From contig MCFH01000075.1 in the NCBI GenBank assembly GCA_002104945.1, forward strand, positions 1 through 64,000: 64,000 nt of DNA, read 5' to 3'. Made by a program: the position numbers and the translations under genes. Under the pieces are notes generated by a model. It had not been told where the DNA came from. It did not search any database and saw only the letters and a program-made list of their open reading frames with translations. Position 1 is the stretch's first letter. Each line of letters starts with the position of its first letter. This document shows positions 31,889-42,649 of this stretch, piece after piece. The stretch is from Piromyces finnis. Lineage: Eukaryota > Neocallimastigomycota > Neocallimastigomycetes > Neocallimastigales > Neocallimastigaceae.

Positions 31889-33142
31889 TTAATGATGGAG
31901 TTTAACACGGCATTTACGAATGGTCTTTTTTGGTTTTATAGTTGCTGGAATGGTTTGTCTCATTACAGTAACAGTTTTAGTAATATGTCTAGTGGTAGTT
32001 GAATTGATTTCTTCTTTAATTTCATCATTTTCATCTAATTCGATGGATTTTTCATCTTCAAAAACATCTTCATTAACATTTTCATCAGCTGAATCAATTT
32101 CTTCAACTTCTTCAACTGGTGTTACTTCTTCTGCTTCTTCTTCATCTGAACTTAATGAAGGTTCTTCTTCTGTATTTTCTTCATCTTTAACTTCAGTTAC
32201 TTCTTCTTCAATAACAGTAGTTGACTCAGTTGTTGGTTCAATAGTAGTAGTAGAAGTAGCTATTGCTTCAATAACACAAACACCTTCTTCATTGGAAATG
32301 AATCCATTACTACAAACACATTTACCATCAATTAATGAACTTCCTTCCTTACATTTAGTACATGTATTTCCATTAAGACAACTAGCACAGTTTACTGGAC
32401 ATGCTGAACATCTGCATTTATCACCAATAAATGTTCTTTCACCGCAATTCGTATTAACTATGAAACGAGCAATACCGCTGGATTCAGCTGCTTTGAATTC
32501 CTTGTATGAAACTGATTCAGTTTCACATTTTGGTAAGCTACCACGATTATAGTTTTCAATGTTGATAGAATATTGACTGAATTTGACCGTAATATTATTA
32601 GCATTAACACTCCATTCTGCCTTTTCTTTTTTATCAAAAATAACATCTAAACAATTATCTACAAATTCCTTTTGGAAATCTTCATAACTCAACTTTTTGT
32701 TGGATGAAATAGTACAGATGACTTGATCCTTGTTTTGTTCACCACAACCATCTTGATAAATTTCAATTAAATATTTTTGATTAACAAGAATACTATCCAT
32801 GTGTCCATTTTCGGATCCTTCTCTCTTGATAACATATCCTTCATAATAATCACCTAAAAGTTCATCCATTTGTTCATAGTCGATATAGGAACTTTTAGCA
32901 GTTATGTAAAAGGCTGTGTTATCACATTTTTCACCATTGATGTTGTCGGTAGAAAGATACCAGATCCAATGGTTCCCACCGGTTTGTTCTCTACGATTGT
33001 AATCAATGTAAATACTACATTGTTCTTTTACACGATCTAAACCAGTATTCATATCCCAATGAATTATATCGTATGGAACATTGTTGGAAGAAGGACCGAA
33101 TTCTGCAATATTGAATGCATGATTGATGTCGAGTGGAGACAC
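31889..33142 (-). pseudogene. Cys-rich, acidic-tailed extracellular-type protein, 5' end lost to a LINE
   Basis: A 417-codon open frame. The N-terminal two thirds form a globular, mostly polar region (DINHAFNIAEFGPSSNNVPY, IIHWDMNTGLDRVKEQC, GGNHWIWYLSTDNINGEKC). A Cys-rich furin/EGF-like repeat follows (CGERTFIGDKCRCSACPVNC, CASCLNGNTCTKC, DGKCVCSNGF). Then comes a Thr- and Glu/Asp-rich stalk and a basic end (KTIRKCRVKLHH). This layout suits a secreted or cell-surface protein, yet no signal peptide or ATG start remains: the frame runs straight into a LINE poly(A) tail at 33149 and the first usable codon is GTG inside the target-site duplication. The 5' exon is therefore cut off and the gene probably dead. 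I do not recognise the globular domain. Confidence 0.75.
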
Positions 33143-33148
33143 ATTAGA

Positions 33149-34311
33149 ATTTTTTTTTTTTTATTTTTTTTTTTTTTTAACGGCATCAAATATTTTAAAC
33201 TTTATTATTAATTTAATTAAAAATTATTATACATGTAATAAAAAAATTAAATATAAAAATAAAAAAAATATGTTTAAATAAACACAAATGAATAAAAATT
33301 GGGTATAATGTATTCTAGTAATTTTAATTAAAGTAAGAAAGCCACTATCATACTAAAGTATAATAATTGTATTTGACTTCCAATGGGACACCGAGCCAAA
33401 GATCAAAATTTTGTCATGGAACAAAATTATGATCTCCATTGGTTGCGCTGGCCCTCCTGGCCTGTCTTACTGTTTCTTCAACATTGACGCTCTTGGATGT
33501 TGCTTCAAACCTTTTGAACATTGACCATTGCTGGCCAATAGCAAAAGGCATGATTTTGGTTAGAAGTTCCGCGGTTACCGTCAAGAATGGTGTTCCTTCG
33601 TTAGTACCAGATTGAATCTGACGCTTACAAAGTTCTTTCCATTCCCTTGAATTGTAATTAATATTGTTAAAACTTCTTCCCCCAAGAAGGAATTTAAATA
33701 TTTTACTGCACACACTAGAATAATCATACACATTAATATTCACCGGATTATTAGAACTATTACTATCATTAACTAAATTACTATATAAATTAGAATTATT
33801 ATCTTCACTATTGCTATCATTACTAATATTATTAATTCTATTACTACTATTGTTATTATTACTATTTCTATTATTACTATTACTACTATTGTTATTATTA
33901 CTATTGTTACTATTACTATTGTTACTATTACTATTACTGTTATTGCTATCTCTACTGATATTAACATTTTCATTATTATTGATAGGACTATTGGAATTAC
34001 GTTGAATGAAAAAATTTAATAGATGGACTATAGAATCATAATGTTTAATACGGATATCTCTAAATGTTGGACAATCTAATAACCAATGTTTAATACTTTG
34101 ATCTCCACACTTGCAACATGGACAGTAGTTAGGACAAACTGGATCAACAAATTTAGCAGCTTTGACAACTCTAGCATCCAACTTGTATCCGCTTCTTGCT
34201 TTCAAGAGCCAGTAGAAGCCATAGGCAAACTCTGGGTATTCATAACATAATTTAATAAAATCTTTAGTTTCAATAAATTTATTATCATCATAATATTGCG
34301 CTTTGATTACA

Positions 34312-34313
<2 letters not shown>
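33149..34313 (-). mobile_element. 5'-truncated LINE copy
   Basis: A minus-strand copy of the last ~1.1 kb of the LINE that follows. It begins (coding strand) at AATCAAAGCGCAATATTATG, runs through the stop at 33414 and a ~235-base 3' UTR ending TTTGATGCCGTT, then an A-tail (33178-33149). The frame 34355-33414 is its C-terminal region, entered by chance through the neighbour's A-tail. The zinc-finger region CPCCKCGDQSIKHWLLDC is intact. The plus-strand word ACACATT flanks both sides (33139 region and 34307-34314), a target-site duplication. Confidence 0.88.
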
Positions 34314-34347
<34 letters not shown>

Positions 34348-37300
34348 GGCATCAAATATTTTAAACTTTATTATTAATTTAATTAAAATTATAATACATG
34401 TAATAAAAAATTAAAAAATAAAAATAAAAATAAAAAAAATATGTTTAAATAAACACAAATGAATAAAATTTGGGTATAATGTATTCTAGTAATTTTAATT
34501 AAAGTAAGAAAGCCACTATCATACTAAAGTATAATAATTGTATTTGACTTCCAATGGGACACCGAGCCAAAGATCAAAATTTTGTCATGGAACAAAATTA
34601 TGATCTCCATTGGTTGCGCTGGCCCTCCTGGCCTGTCTTACTGTTTCTTCAGCATTGACGCTCTTGGATGTTGCTTCAAACCTTTTGAACATTGACCATT
34701 GCTGGCCAATAGCAAAAGGCATGATTTTGGTTAGAAGTTCCGCGGTTACCGTCAAGAATGGTGCTCCTTCATTAGTACCAGATTGAATCTGACGCTTACA
34801 AAGTTCTTTCCATTCCCTTGAATTGTAATTAATATTGTTAAAACTTCTTCCCCCAAGAAGGAATTTAAATATTTTACTGCACACACTAGAATAATCATAC
34901 ACATTAATATTCACCGGATTATTAGAACTATTACTATCATTAACTAAATTACTATCTAAATTAGAATTATTATCTTCACTATTGCTATCATTATTAATAT
35001 TATTATTTCTATTACTACTATTGTTATTATTACTATTTCTATTATTACTATTACTACTATTGTTATTATTACTATTGTTATTATTACTATTGTTATTATT
35101 ATTATTGTTACTATTACTATTATTGTTATTGCTATCTCTACTGATATTATCAATTTCATTATTATTGATAGGACTATTGGAATTACGTTGACTGAAAAAA
35201 TTTAATAGCTGGACTATGGAATCATAATGTTTAATACGGATATCTCTAAATGTTGGACAATCTAATAACCAATGTTTAATACTTTGATCTCCACACTTGC
35301 AACATGGACAGTAGTTAGGACAAACTGGATCAACAAATTTAGCAGCTTTGGCAACTCTAGCATCCAACTTGTATCCGCTTCTTGCTTTCAAGAGCCAGTA
35401 GAAGCCATAGGCAAACTCTGGGTACTCATAACATAATTTAATAAAATCTTTAGTTTCAATAAATTTATTATCATCATAATATTGCGCTTTGATTGAATTC
35501 CCTTTGAGATCTTTCCAATAAAAGTTTTTAACTGCTTTAACATCTCCATGCTTCTTTAGTTTTTTATCAAGTGTCCTACTTGATTTGCACCACGTGTATT
35601 TTCTAAATTTAGGAATGTAATTGACAAGGTGTGAGATAATACAATTTGAGTTTTTCCATTTGTTAAAACATCTAACCTGAGCTAACGCACATTTGGCTGA
35701 CAATGGAGGAATATTCAAATCTTTTGAAATAGAGTATAAAGATATAAACGATACAGCTTTATGAACTCCGGCAACCCATCGTATTCCTTTGTTAACATGC
35801 TTCTGAGCAATCCTAGACCTAGCTTTGTTGGATCCAAGTAATGGTGCAAAGTATGAAACTCTGCTAATCACTTGTGAGTTAAGTACTAGTTTTTTGAAAG
35901 GAATAGGAATATTAGGATTTCTTAAGAATTTACTGACTGAGAAAAGCCCTTTCAAAACCTTGTTATTAAGAGCTTTAATTACTGGTTTAAGGGACAGATT
36001 CTTATCAAATGGAACACCAAGATAAGTGTAGCAGTCAGTAGTTGGAATGGGTTGTCCTGCTAAGTAAAATGTTGGATCTCTCTTGTTCTGATTTTCTATT
36101 GATTCAGGACAAATCACCATCGTTGAACATTTCTGGATACCAAATTCCATTTCATTATACAAGGCCCATTCATTAACTCTTCTAAGCATCTTTTTTAAGC
36201 ATCCTCTTGTTGGAGCACAAATAACTATATCATCTGCAAAAAGTCCACCACAGCATCGAGTGTCACCTAAACTAACTCCGAGATCTTCACACTCTTTAAA
36301 TATATCATTAATAAAGAGATTAAAAAGAATAGGCGAAAGTGGGCAACCTTGACGGACTCCTTTCTTCACATCAAAAGATTTCGAGAATTGTCCATCTAAT
36401 TTGACATTAGCCTTAGATGTTAAATATAAATTTTTGATAAATTGTAAACTCTTACCTCGGATTCCTAAACAATCTAATTTATGGAGAATATTACCGATTG
36501 GGACTGAATCGTATGCTTTCCTGAGATCTAAAAAGGCCAAATATGTCTCTTTATTATCTAATTGACGTCTACGGCATATTTCTTGGATTGAAATGAAAAG
36601 ACTGATACTTTCTTCCTTTTTTCGAAAACCAAATTGTTCAGGTCTAATGAAATTATTCTTTAGACCATATTCTGAGATTCTAGTGGTGACAATTTTGGAA
36701 ATCAACTTAATACCATTATTGATAAGTGATATACCTCGATAGTTATCACAATCTGTCAAATCTCCCTTCTTAGGAATAGAAACAATACTGGATTCATTCC
36801 ATGAGTTGGGGAAATCTCCATCCCAAATACGGTTAAATAATTTAAGAATAAAATTTAAACCATGAGCATCATTATCTGAAGTAGTATTACCAGAAGAATT
36901 ATTACCTGTAGCATTATTAGAATCATTACTTGATGGAATTAATGCTTTGTAAAATTCAATTGGAATACCATCCGGACCTGATGCTTTATAATTTGGAGTA
37001 GAGAGGATAGCTGACTTGACTTCATCAATACTAATATCTTGGTTGATATCCCACTCATCAAGCATAGGAAGTGAAAAACGTTTATTCGTTGGTTCTTCAT
37101 ACCAATGCTCTAAATCAAGACTTACACCACTTGGATCTGATGCAAGATTTTCGAAATGATCATGCCACACATCTAGTTGTTCTTCCGTAGCAACAACTAA
37201 TTCTCCATTTTTATTTTTAATTGGTTGAGCAATAAAGAAAGAATCTTTTCCAATTTTTGCAGTTTTCTTGATCCATTTCCAGGCCTTCTTAGGATTATGA

Positions 37301-39290
37301 CTCTTCATATACTCACATCCTGTTTTAATCCAATGAAGATATTCTTGCTTCCTAAATTCATTACATCTTTTGTGGATGTAATCAATGAGCTTACGGTAGA
37401 TTTTAATTCTTTTAATAAATTCATCTATATCATAAATTCTTTCTTTTTTAAATCTCTTATACAACTTCATTTTGATTTTTTGAAGATTAAAAATTTGTTG
37501 TGAAATATGAAATGAAGACTTTATAACATTATTTGCTGAAGTAATACTGAGCTCGTCTGCAATTGAAAAAGCAGTTGAAGTAAACTCTTTGGAAAGTTCA
37601 TCTGTAGAAACATTAGGATCGTTGAATTTTGCTGAAAGTATTTGGAATTTATTATGACTGATAATAGATTCCTTTTCCTCAATACATTTTAATCTATTCC
37701 ATTTCAGAATTTTCTTAGGAACATTAAAGTCATTAGAAAAATCTTCCATAGGAATAATTTTACCATTAATAAGAAGTGGCTTATGGTCTGATACAGGATA
37801 AAAATTATTTATAAATGATCCTGAGTGAATAAGATCTTTCATCTTCGAATTGATAAGAGCATGGTCAATGTCGGAAGATTGATCACCTCGAGTCCAAGAG
37901 ATAGTAGACCCTCTAAGCGGAAGAATTTCCCAATCTCCTAATCCATTAGTTGATAACCAGTTGGATAATTTTACTTTAGACATATTAAAATCACCAACAA
38001 GAATCGATGGATGGGATGAATGAGTTTGTAACCACAAGCGAACTTCTAACTTTGCATGATCAACATAGATGTTGTGATGACTATGAGGCATATAAACATT
38101 TCCAATCGAGCATTTGAATCTATTCCAGAGACTAAAAGTATAAATAGAAATAATATACTTTCCAGAGAAGTTTTCAAGTGAGGCTTGACACGAATTGTGA
38201 AAACCTAAATATAAACCTCTCATTCCAGGAACTGATTCGTCAGCTTTCTTGAAAAAGTGTCTATAGTTTCGCAAAGTAACACGACAAGGATAATCTGTAT
38301 TCGATCCAGAACCATTACCAGTTTCTTGGAAACATAAAAATAATGGTTTGAAAATAGCTGTGAAATAGCTAATACTATCTCTCTTTTCGTGATTCCACCC
38401 ATTGGTGTTCCAACTAAGACAAAAAGAAAAGTTATCAGGCTTGTTGGATGAGGAAGAATCGTTGCTATTATTATTATTATTAAAGTCATCGTTATTAATG
38501 GATGATGCATCAGAGGAATAAGTAGAACTATTACTAGATGGCTGTGAAACTGAAGAACTATCAACTATTGAACTGTTATCAGAGTTGATAGAACTATTAG
38601 AATTAATTGTTGAATGTTGAGATTGAAATTGTGTTTGCTGTAGATCTGGAATATTTTCATGATGGGAAACTTGTTGAAGATCTTGTTGAAGATCTTGTTG
38701 AAGATCGGATTGTTGATGAGATTGTTGAACTGATTGTTGAAATGATTGTTGAATAGAATGTTGATGTTTATTAGAAACTAAAATTTTACGTTTGAGAGTG
38801 GAAAAAGTGTATTTGTGATTCCTTCTACTACGAGCTGAAAAGGAAATTGAGGTAACTGAAAGTTTCTTCTTTAACATGTGTAAGATTTTAATACAATCTT
38901 TTGATGAACCATGAACCTTGACTAAGAAAAAGTGATCATTGAAAGTCTGAAAATATTTAACACTAATAACTGAATTAAATTTATCTTCTAGAATAACCTC
39001 GAGTTTTTCCCATAGCATATTTACTGACCATGATCGAATACCACGGATAAAGAAGGAGCGAATATCATCTAAGGGGATACCAAAAGACCGGGTACCACGT
39101 CTGATATAATTCTTATTTTTAATATAAAGGACTGACATGATAATTAATTCTAATTAAAAAATATTGAATATAAAATAAATACTAATAAAAATTACAAATA
39201 TAACGTATATGGAAAAAAATCTGTCTCTCTCTCTCTTCTTAAAAGTACTGGATAGTACAAAAATTGTTACGATGCTTTGTTTAAAGTTTC
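34314..39290 (-). mobile_element. Near-full-length non-LTR retrotransposon (APE-type LINE)
   Basis: A minus-strand LINE with a 31-base A-tail (34344-34314), a 3' UTR matching that of the truncated copy and a single long ORF. Its tail ends exactly at the ACACAT duplication of the truncated copy, so it inserted later into that site. The 5' UTR contains a GA repeat (39222-39240); the true 5' end is uncertain and is taken near the A-run at 39291-39309. Confidence 0.88.
34585..39138 (-). CDS. LINE endonuclease-reverse transcriptase polyprotein
   Basis: A 1517-residue intact frame. Residues 1-130 form a basic domain of unknown type, followed by a Gln-rich tract of QQS and QQD repeats (about 125-175) and a Ser/Asn-rich linker. 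An APE-like endonuclease follows (SWNTNGW about 240, CFQETGNG, GDFNMSKV, SDIDHALIN, SDHKPLL), with all expected catalytic motifs. RT follows (KASGPDGIPIEFYKALI about 720, FLDLRKAYDSV, VKKGVRQGCPLSPILFNLF, GGLFADDIVIC about 968). The C-terminus carries a zinc motif (CPCCKCGDQSIKHWLLDC, about 1275), then an Asn/Ser microsatellite tract and a conserved tail. It nicks target DNA and primes reverse transcription there. No RNase H and no separate ORF1 are seen. It is probably Tad- or L1-like; the clade is not decided. Confidence 0.94.
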   Translation of the reverse strand: MSVLYIKNKNYIRRGTRSFGIPLDDIRSFFIRGIRSWSVNMLWEKLEVILEDKFNSVISVKYFQTFNDHFFLVKVHGSSKDCIKILHMLKKKLSVTSISFSARSRRNHKYTFSTLKRKILVSNKHQHSIQQSFQQSVQQSHQQSDLQQDLQQDLQQVSHHENIPDLQQTQFQSQHSTINSNSSINSDNSSIVDSSSVSQPSSNSSTYSSDASSINNDDFNNNNNSNDSSSSNKPDNFSFCLSWNTNGWNHEKRDSISYFTAIFKPLFLCFQETGNGSGSNTDYPCRVTLRNYRHFFKKADESVPGMRGLYLGFHNSCQASLENFSGKYIISIYTFSLWNRFKCSIGNVYMPHSHHNIYVDHAKLEVRLWLQTHSSHPSILVGDFNMSKVKLSNWLSTNGLGDWEILPLRGSTISWTRGDQSSDIDHALINSKMKDLIHSGSFINNFYPVSDHKPLLINGKIIPMEDFSNDFNVPKKILKWNRLKCIEEKESIISHNKFQILSAKFNDPNVSTDELSKEFTSTAFSIADELSITSANNVIKSSFHISQQIFNLQKIKMKLYKRFKKERIYDIDEFIKRIKIYRKLIDYIHKRCNEFRKQEYLHWIKTGCEYMKSHNPKKAWKWIKKTAKIGKDSFFIAQPIKNKNGELVVATEEQLDVWHDHFENLASDPSGVSLDLEHWYEEPTNKRFSLPMLDEWDINQDISIDEVKSAILSTPNYKASGPDGIPIEFYKALIPSSNDSNNATGNNSSGNTTSDNDAHGLNFILKLFNRIWDGDFPNSWNESSIVSIPKKGDLTDCDNYRGISLINNGIKLISKIVTTRISEYGLKNNFIRPEQFGFRKKEESISLFISIQEICRRRQLDNKETYLAFLDLRKAYDSVPIGNILHKLDCLGIRGKSLQFIKNLYLTSKANVKLDGQFSKSFDVKKGVRQGCPLSPILFNLFINDIFKECEDLGVSLGDTRCCGGLFADDIVICAPTRGCLKKMLRRVNEWALYNEMEFGIQKCSTMVICPESIENQNKRDPTFYLAGQPIPTTDCYTYLGVPFDKNLSLKPVIKALNNKVLKGLFSVSKFLRNPNIPIPFKKLVLNSQVISRVSYFAPLLGSNKARSRIAQKHVNKGIRWVAGVHKAVSFISLYSISKDLNIPPLSAKCALAQVRCFNKWKNSNCIISHLVNYIPKFRKYTWCKSSRTLDKKLKKHGDVKAVKNFYWKDLKGNSIKAQYYDDNKFIETKDFIKLCYEYPEFAYGFYWLLKARSGYKLDARVAKAAKFVDPVCPNYCPCCKCGDQSIKHWLLDCPTFRDIRIKHYDSIVQLLNFFSQRNSNSPINNNEIDNISRDSNNNNSNSNNNNNNNSNNNNSNNNNSSNSNNRNSNNNNSSNRNNNINNDSNSEDNNSNLDSNLVNDSNSSNNPVNINVYDYSSVCSKIFKFLLGGRSFNNINYNSREWKELCKRQIQSGTNEGAPFLTVTAELLTKIMPFAIGQQWSMFKRFEATSKSVNAEETVRQARRASATNGDHNFVP

Positions 39291-39980
39291 TTTTTTTTTT
39301 TTTTTTTTTGAATTCTAGTTGTAAATTTTCTTTAAAAATTCTAGTTTTGGTTTGTTGTTAGTAAATTCGATTCGCTTTTTGACACTAAAATTGTTTGACT
39401 TTACTTTTCATTAAATATTTAAATTTGTAAAAATTTGAATCAAGAATGTCGACACCAGAAAGCTTGTGAATAGTATTTTTACATGATGTAGAGTGAATCA
39501 GTCTCTTACAAGAAACAATACAACAATAGCTACATGAATATAAAAATACAATGCAAATGCTAAAGTTGACTACATTGGATTCTTACAAGAGAAGAGTAGT
39601 ACTACATGAATACATGAATAAAAGAAAAAAATACAGCAACAAAATGTATTACTCTTCTAATTAAATACTATACAAACTTACCTGAGTATCAAACATTCAA
39701 CTTATTCATCAAATACTTAAATTCGATGAATAAAATGTTTTTTAATCGCTCAGTACCATGAGCTTAGTCCTAATAATTTTCCCTTAAAGACTAACCAAGC
39801 ATCCATTGCGCAATGCTTGGATTTAATTCTTTCTACTCTCTCAGTACCATGAGCATGAGTAGACCCCCTTGAGAAACTACATTTATTAAATAAATGAAGG
39901 CACGTTCCCAAGAGGGTTGTGTTATAGATATGACTTGACCACTTAAAGGTCTTCTTAGGCTTTCTATTCAATAAAAGTTT
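39291..39980 (-). other. Unidentified A-tailed, hairpin-rich segment
   Basis: On the minus strand the segment ends in a run of 19 A's (39309-39291). Its first half is unusually structured and less AT-rich than its surroundings. It holds two copies of CTCATGGTACTGAG (near 39852-39839 and 39764-39751), a perfect CCAAGCAT/ATGCTTGG hairpin between them, and TAGTC/GACTA arms. An open frame of 73 codons (39971-39750) covers the same part but has no protein-like features. It may be a SINE, a LINE 5' region or a structured RNA. Confidence 0.4.
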
Positions 39981-40686
39981 TTAATTTTTAATTTTATATA
40001 TGTAATAGGATATTCTTTATTAGAGTAAAGAAAGTGAAATATTGACTAAAGTTTTGAAATAATATATAAGATAAAAAAAAAATTAAAAGGGATATTTATT
40101 TAAGTTTATACTTTTTTATATTAAATATGCTTAACATTTAAATATAATTTTATTCTATTTCAACTTCAATTAAAATTATAAGAAATTAAATAAAAGAAAA
40201 GAAAAGAAAAAAAAAACATATATATTTTTTTTATAATAAATATTTTATTTTTTTTATTTTATTTTATTTTTTTATGATTTTTGTTATATCGTTGTAAATT
40301 TCGTAGTAATCGTATTTAAAATTATATTATAATCATTTAATTTTATTAGATGAATTATATAATTTTTTTATATAATAAGTATAAAATTATATATATTACA
40401 AACTCTATCACATATATATATAATTTTATAATATATATACAAATATATATTACAATTTTTTTTTTTTTTATTTTTTTTTTAAAAAAAAAGTTTTAATTTT
40501 ATAATAAACTTTCTAAAATAGTTTCATTTATAAAATATACTTTTTCTTTTATATATATATTTTGTTTTATTATTTTTGAATTTTTATAAAAACAAAAATA
40601 TTTTTTTATTATGGTATGAATTTTTTTTTCATTTTTTTAAAGAAAAAATTTCTTCATACTATATATAATTTTTAGGATTAAAAGAC
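39981..40686. other. Esterase gene 3' flank, gene-free
   Basis: Homopolymer-rich A/T DNA with no frame. The esterase gene ends 40687, so its 3' untranslated region and polyadenylation site lie here, but no single signal stands out. Confidence 0.5.
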
Positions 40687-42641
40687 TTAAGCTTCGTGGA
40701 AGAAGGATGGAAGAGCATCGTAGATGTAGTGCTTAACGTATCCCCACCAGTGAGTCTTACCTGGAGCAACTAAGTAATAGAAGTTACCCTTAGAGAAGTC
40801 AGAAGTGTAAACAAATGGATCCATCTTCTTCATTTCATCCATTTGTGGATTCATGTTTGGATAAGCGATATCTTCAGAACCAGTAGCACAGAAGATAAAG
40901 AATTCATTCTTCTTTAAACCGAATCTGTTAACAGCATCGGCAATAGACTTGGCCTTACCATATCCACCGTTAGCTTCCCAGTTATCACCACTAAGTGGCA
41001 TGTAGTAAGCACAAATATCTAAGCAGTTAACAAGAACAGCCCAAGTAGAAGCAGAACCCATAGAGAAACCACCGTAAGCTCTGTGCATTCTAGAAGCCTT
41101 GATATCACTAGCAGAAGTAGATTTAGCGTAAGTAGAGTATTTTCCTTCAACGAATGGGATGACAGATTCACGGAATTCCTTGTAGAAAGTACGAGCTTCA
41201 CACTTGTTGAAAGTTGGGGTAACAACAATCAATGGTTCAAGTTCACCATTCATAATTTGATGGTCAAGAATGTTTTGAAGTTTAACATCATCACTGAAAA
41301 TGGTGTTTTCATTTTCACCACCACCATGCATAAGATAGAAGATGTTGTATTGTTTGTTCTTGTCATATCCGTATGGTAAGTAAACATTTAAAGTGTTACC
41401 ACCGTTGACACCATTGTAACTTTCCTTAATAATTCTACCGGCTTGTTGGCATGGTTGTTGGTAGTTGTATGGGGCTTCCTTGAATTGCATGTTAGCAACA
41501 TAACTGAAATTGGAAGATGGTCTTGGTGGGTTAATTTCTTCTTCAGAAGGAGCAGAGGTAGATTCAATAACCCAAGTTTGGTTGCTCTTTTCACCATTTT
41601 CCCATTGTAAAATGTTACTTCCATCGGCAGTACCTTCACTTTCAATATCAAGAACCTTAGTACCACTACTGGCCTTAGTACCAATAACGTAAACATTATT
41701 CTTTGAGGTATTTAAGAAGATAAATTGTTGAGCATCACCACCATGAGAAGTGTAGATTTGAAGGTTAGCTCCATTCTTGGAATCACCATTGGCAACATCT
41801 AACATGTAATTTCCGTACATACTAACTAAGGTGACATATCCATTATCAACATTAGTAAGTTTCCATTTTTGAGCACTTGAACCAATGACAACATTAGCAC
41901 TGTCACCAGCTCTTCCGTTACTAACTTGAAGATATTTTCCAGATCCAGTGTTCTTAATAGTATACCAACCATCACTGAATTTAACATTACTTGAGTTACC
42001 TTTTTTAATATTAATTTATTATTACCATTTTAGATTTTATTTTTAAAAATATATAAATATATAATATTACTATTAATATATATTAAACCTTTAATTAATA
42101 TCTAATAATAATAATAATAATTTATATATACCTCCAGTAGCATTGGAATTACCAGAGAAGCAAGAATCCTTAATACCACACCAATTGTTCTTTTCAATAC
42201 CCCACTTTCCTTCAGCGGTTTCTTCAACAACTTCACATCCTTCACAGCACATATATTCTGGGAAAGAGAAACAATTGTTATCACTTTTGTTTTCACACTT
42301 GGAACCAATTACTAAAAGTATTTTTATTATTTAAAATATCATATATAATATGTTAATAAACATTTAATATTAATAGCAATAAATAAAGTTAATATTCTTT
42401 TTTTTTTTTTTTTAATTTCAAAATTATAATTTTTTTTTTAACAAAACCAATTATTCTTAATAATATTAATTTTATAGGTTTTATTGTATTATTTATTCAA
42501 CGTACAACACCAGTCATTGTTTTCAACACCCCATTTGGAATCATCAACATATACAACATTACAACCTTGGCATTCGTCGTAAGCAAGGGCAACTTTAGAA
42601 CCAATACCCACTAATAATAAAGCAGCAGATAAAAACTTCAT
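40687..42641 (-). CDS. Secreted dockerin-bearing CE1 family esterase (feruloyl-esterase type), three exons
   Basis: Exons 42641-42506, 42311-42132 and 41999-40687 join in frame to 542 residues. Introns start GTACGT and GTATAT and end AG; both are AT-rich. Order: signal peptide (MKFLSAALLLVGIGSKVALA); two fungal dockerins (CQGCNVVYVDD..WGVENNDWC, about 23-46; CCEGCEVVEE..KWGIEKNNWCGI, about 60-90); a ricin-type beta-trefoil carbohydrate-binding domain (GKYLQVSNGRAGDSANV, LDIESEGTADGSNILQW, about 110-260); and a CE1 alpha/beta-hydrolase (about 284-542) with nucleophile Ser in GGFSMGS (about 416), Asp in GSEDIAY and His in GKTHWWG. It probably removes feruloyl or acetyl groups from plant xylan and docks in the fungal cellulosome. 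Start chosen for its signal peptide. Substrate is inferred from the family. Confidence 0.93.
42132..42311 (-). other. Esterase exon 2 (second dockerin)
   Basis: A 180-base exon. Exon 1 ends after one base of a Leu codon and exon 2 supplies the other two; exon 2 ends after the first base of a Gly codon completed by exon 3. The exon encodes almost exactly the second dockerin plus a Ser/Asn linker, which suits exon shuffling of dockerins. Confidence 0.85.
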
Positions 42642-42649
42642 TTTCTTAT

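Noticed and set aside
31920-32552. 210-codon Ser-rich plus-strand frame
   Set aside because: Antisense shadow of the acidic, Cys-rich minus-strand gene, which has domain-like Cys spacing.
33811-34005. Poly-leucine frame on the plus strand (also 34982-35191)
   Set aside because: Antisense of the Asn/Ser microsatellite tract in the LINE ORF.
39750-39971. A 73-codon protein gene
   Set aside because: The same bases form nested hairpins with a repeated palindrome and the peptide has no recognisable feature; treated as a structured non-coding segment.
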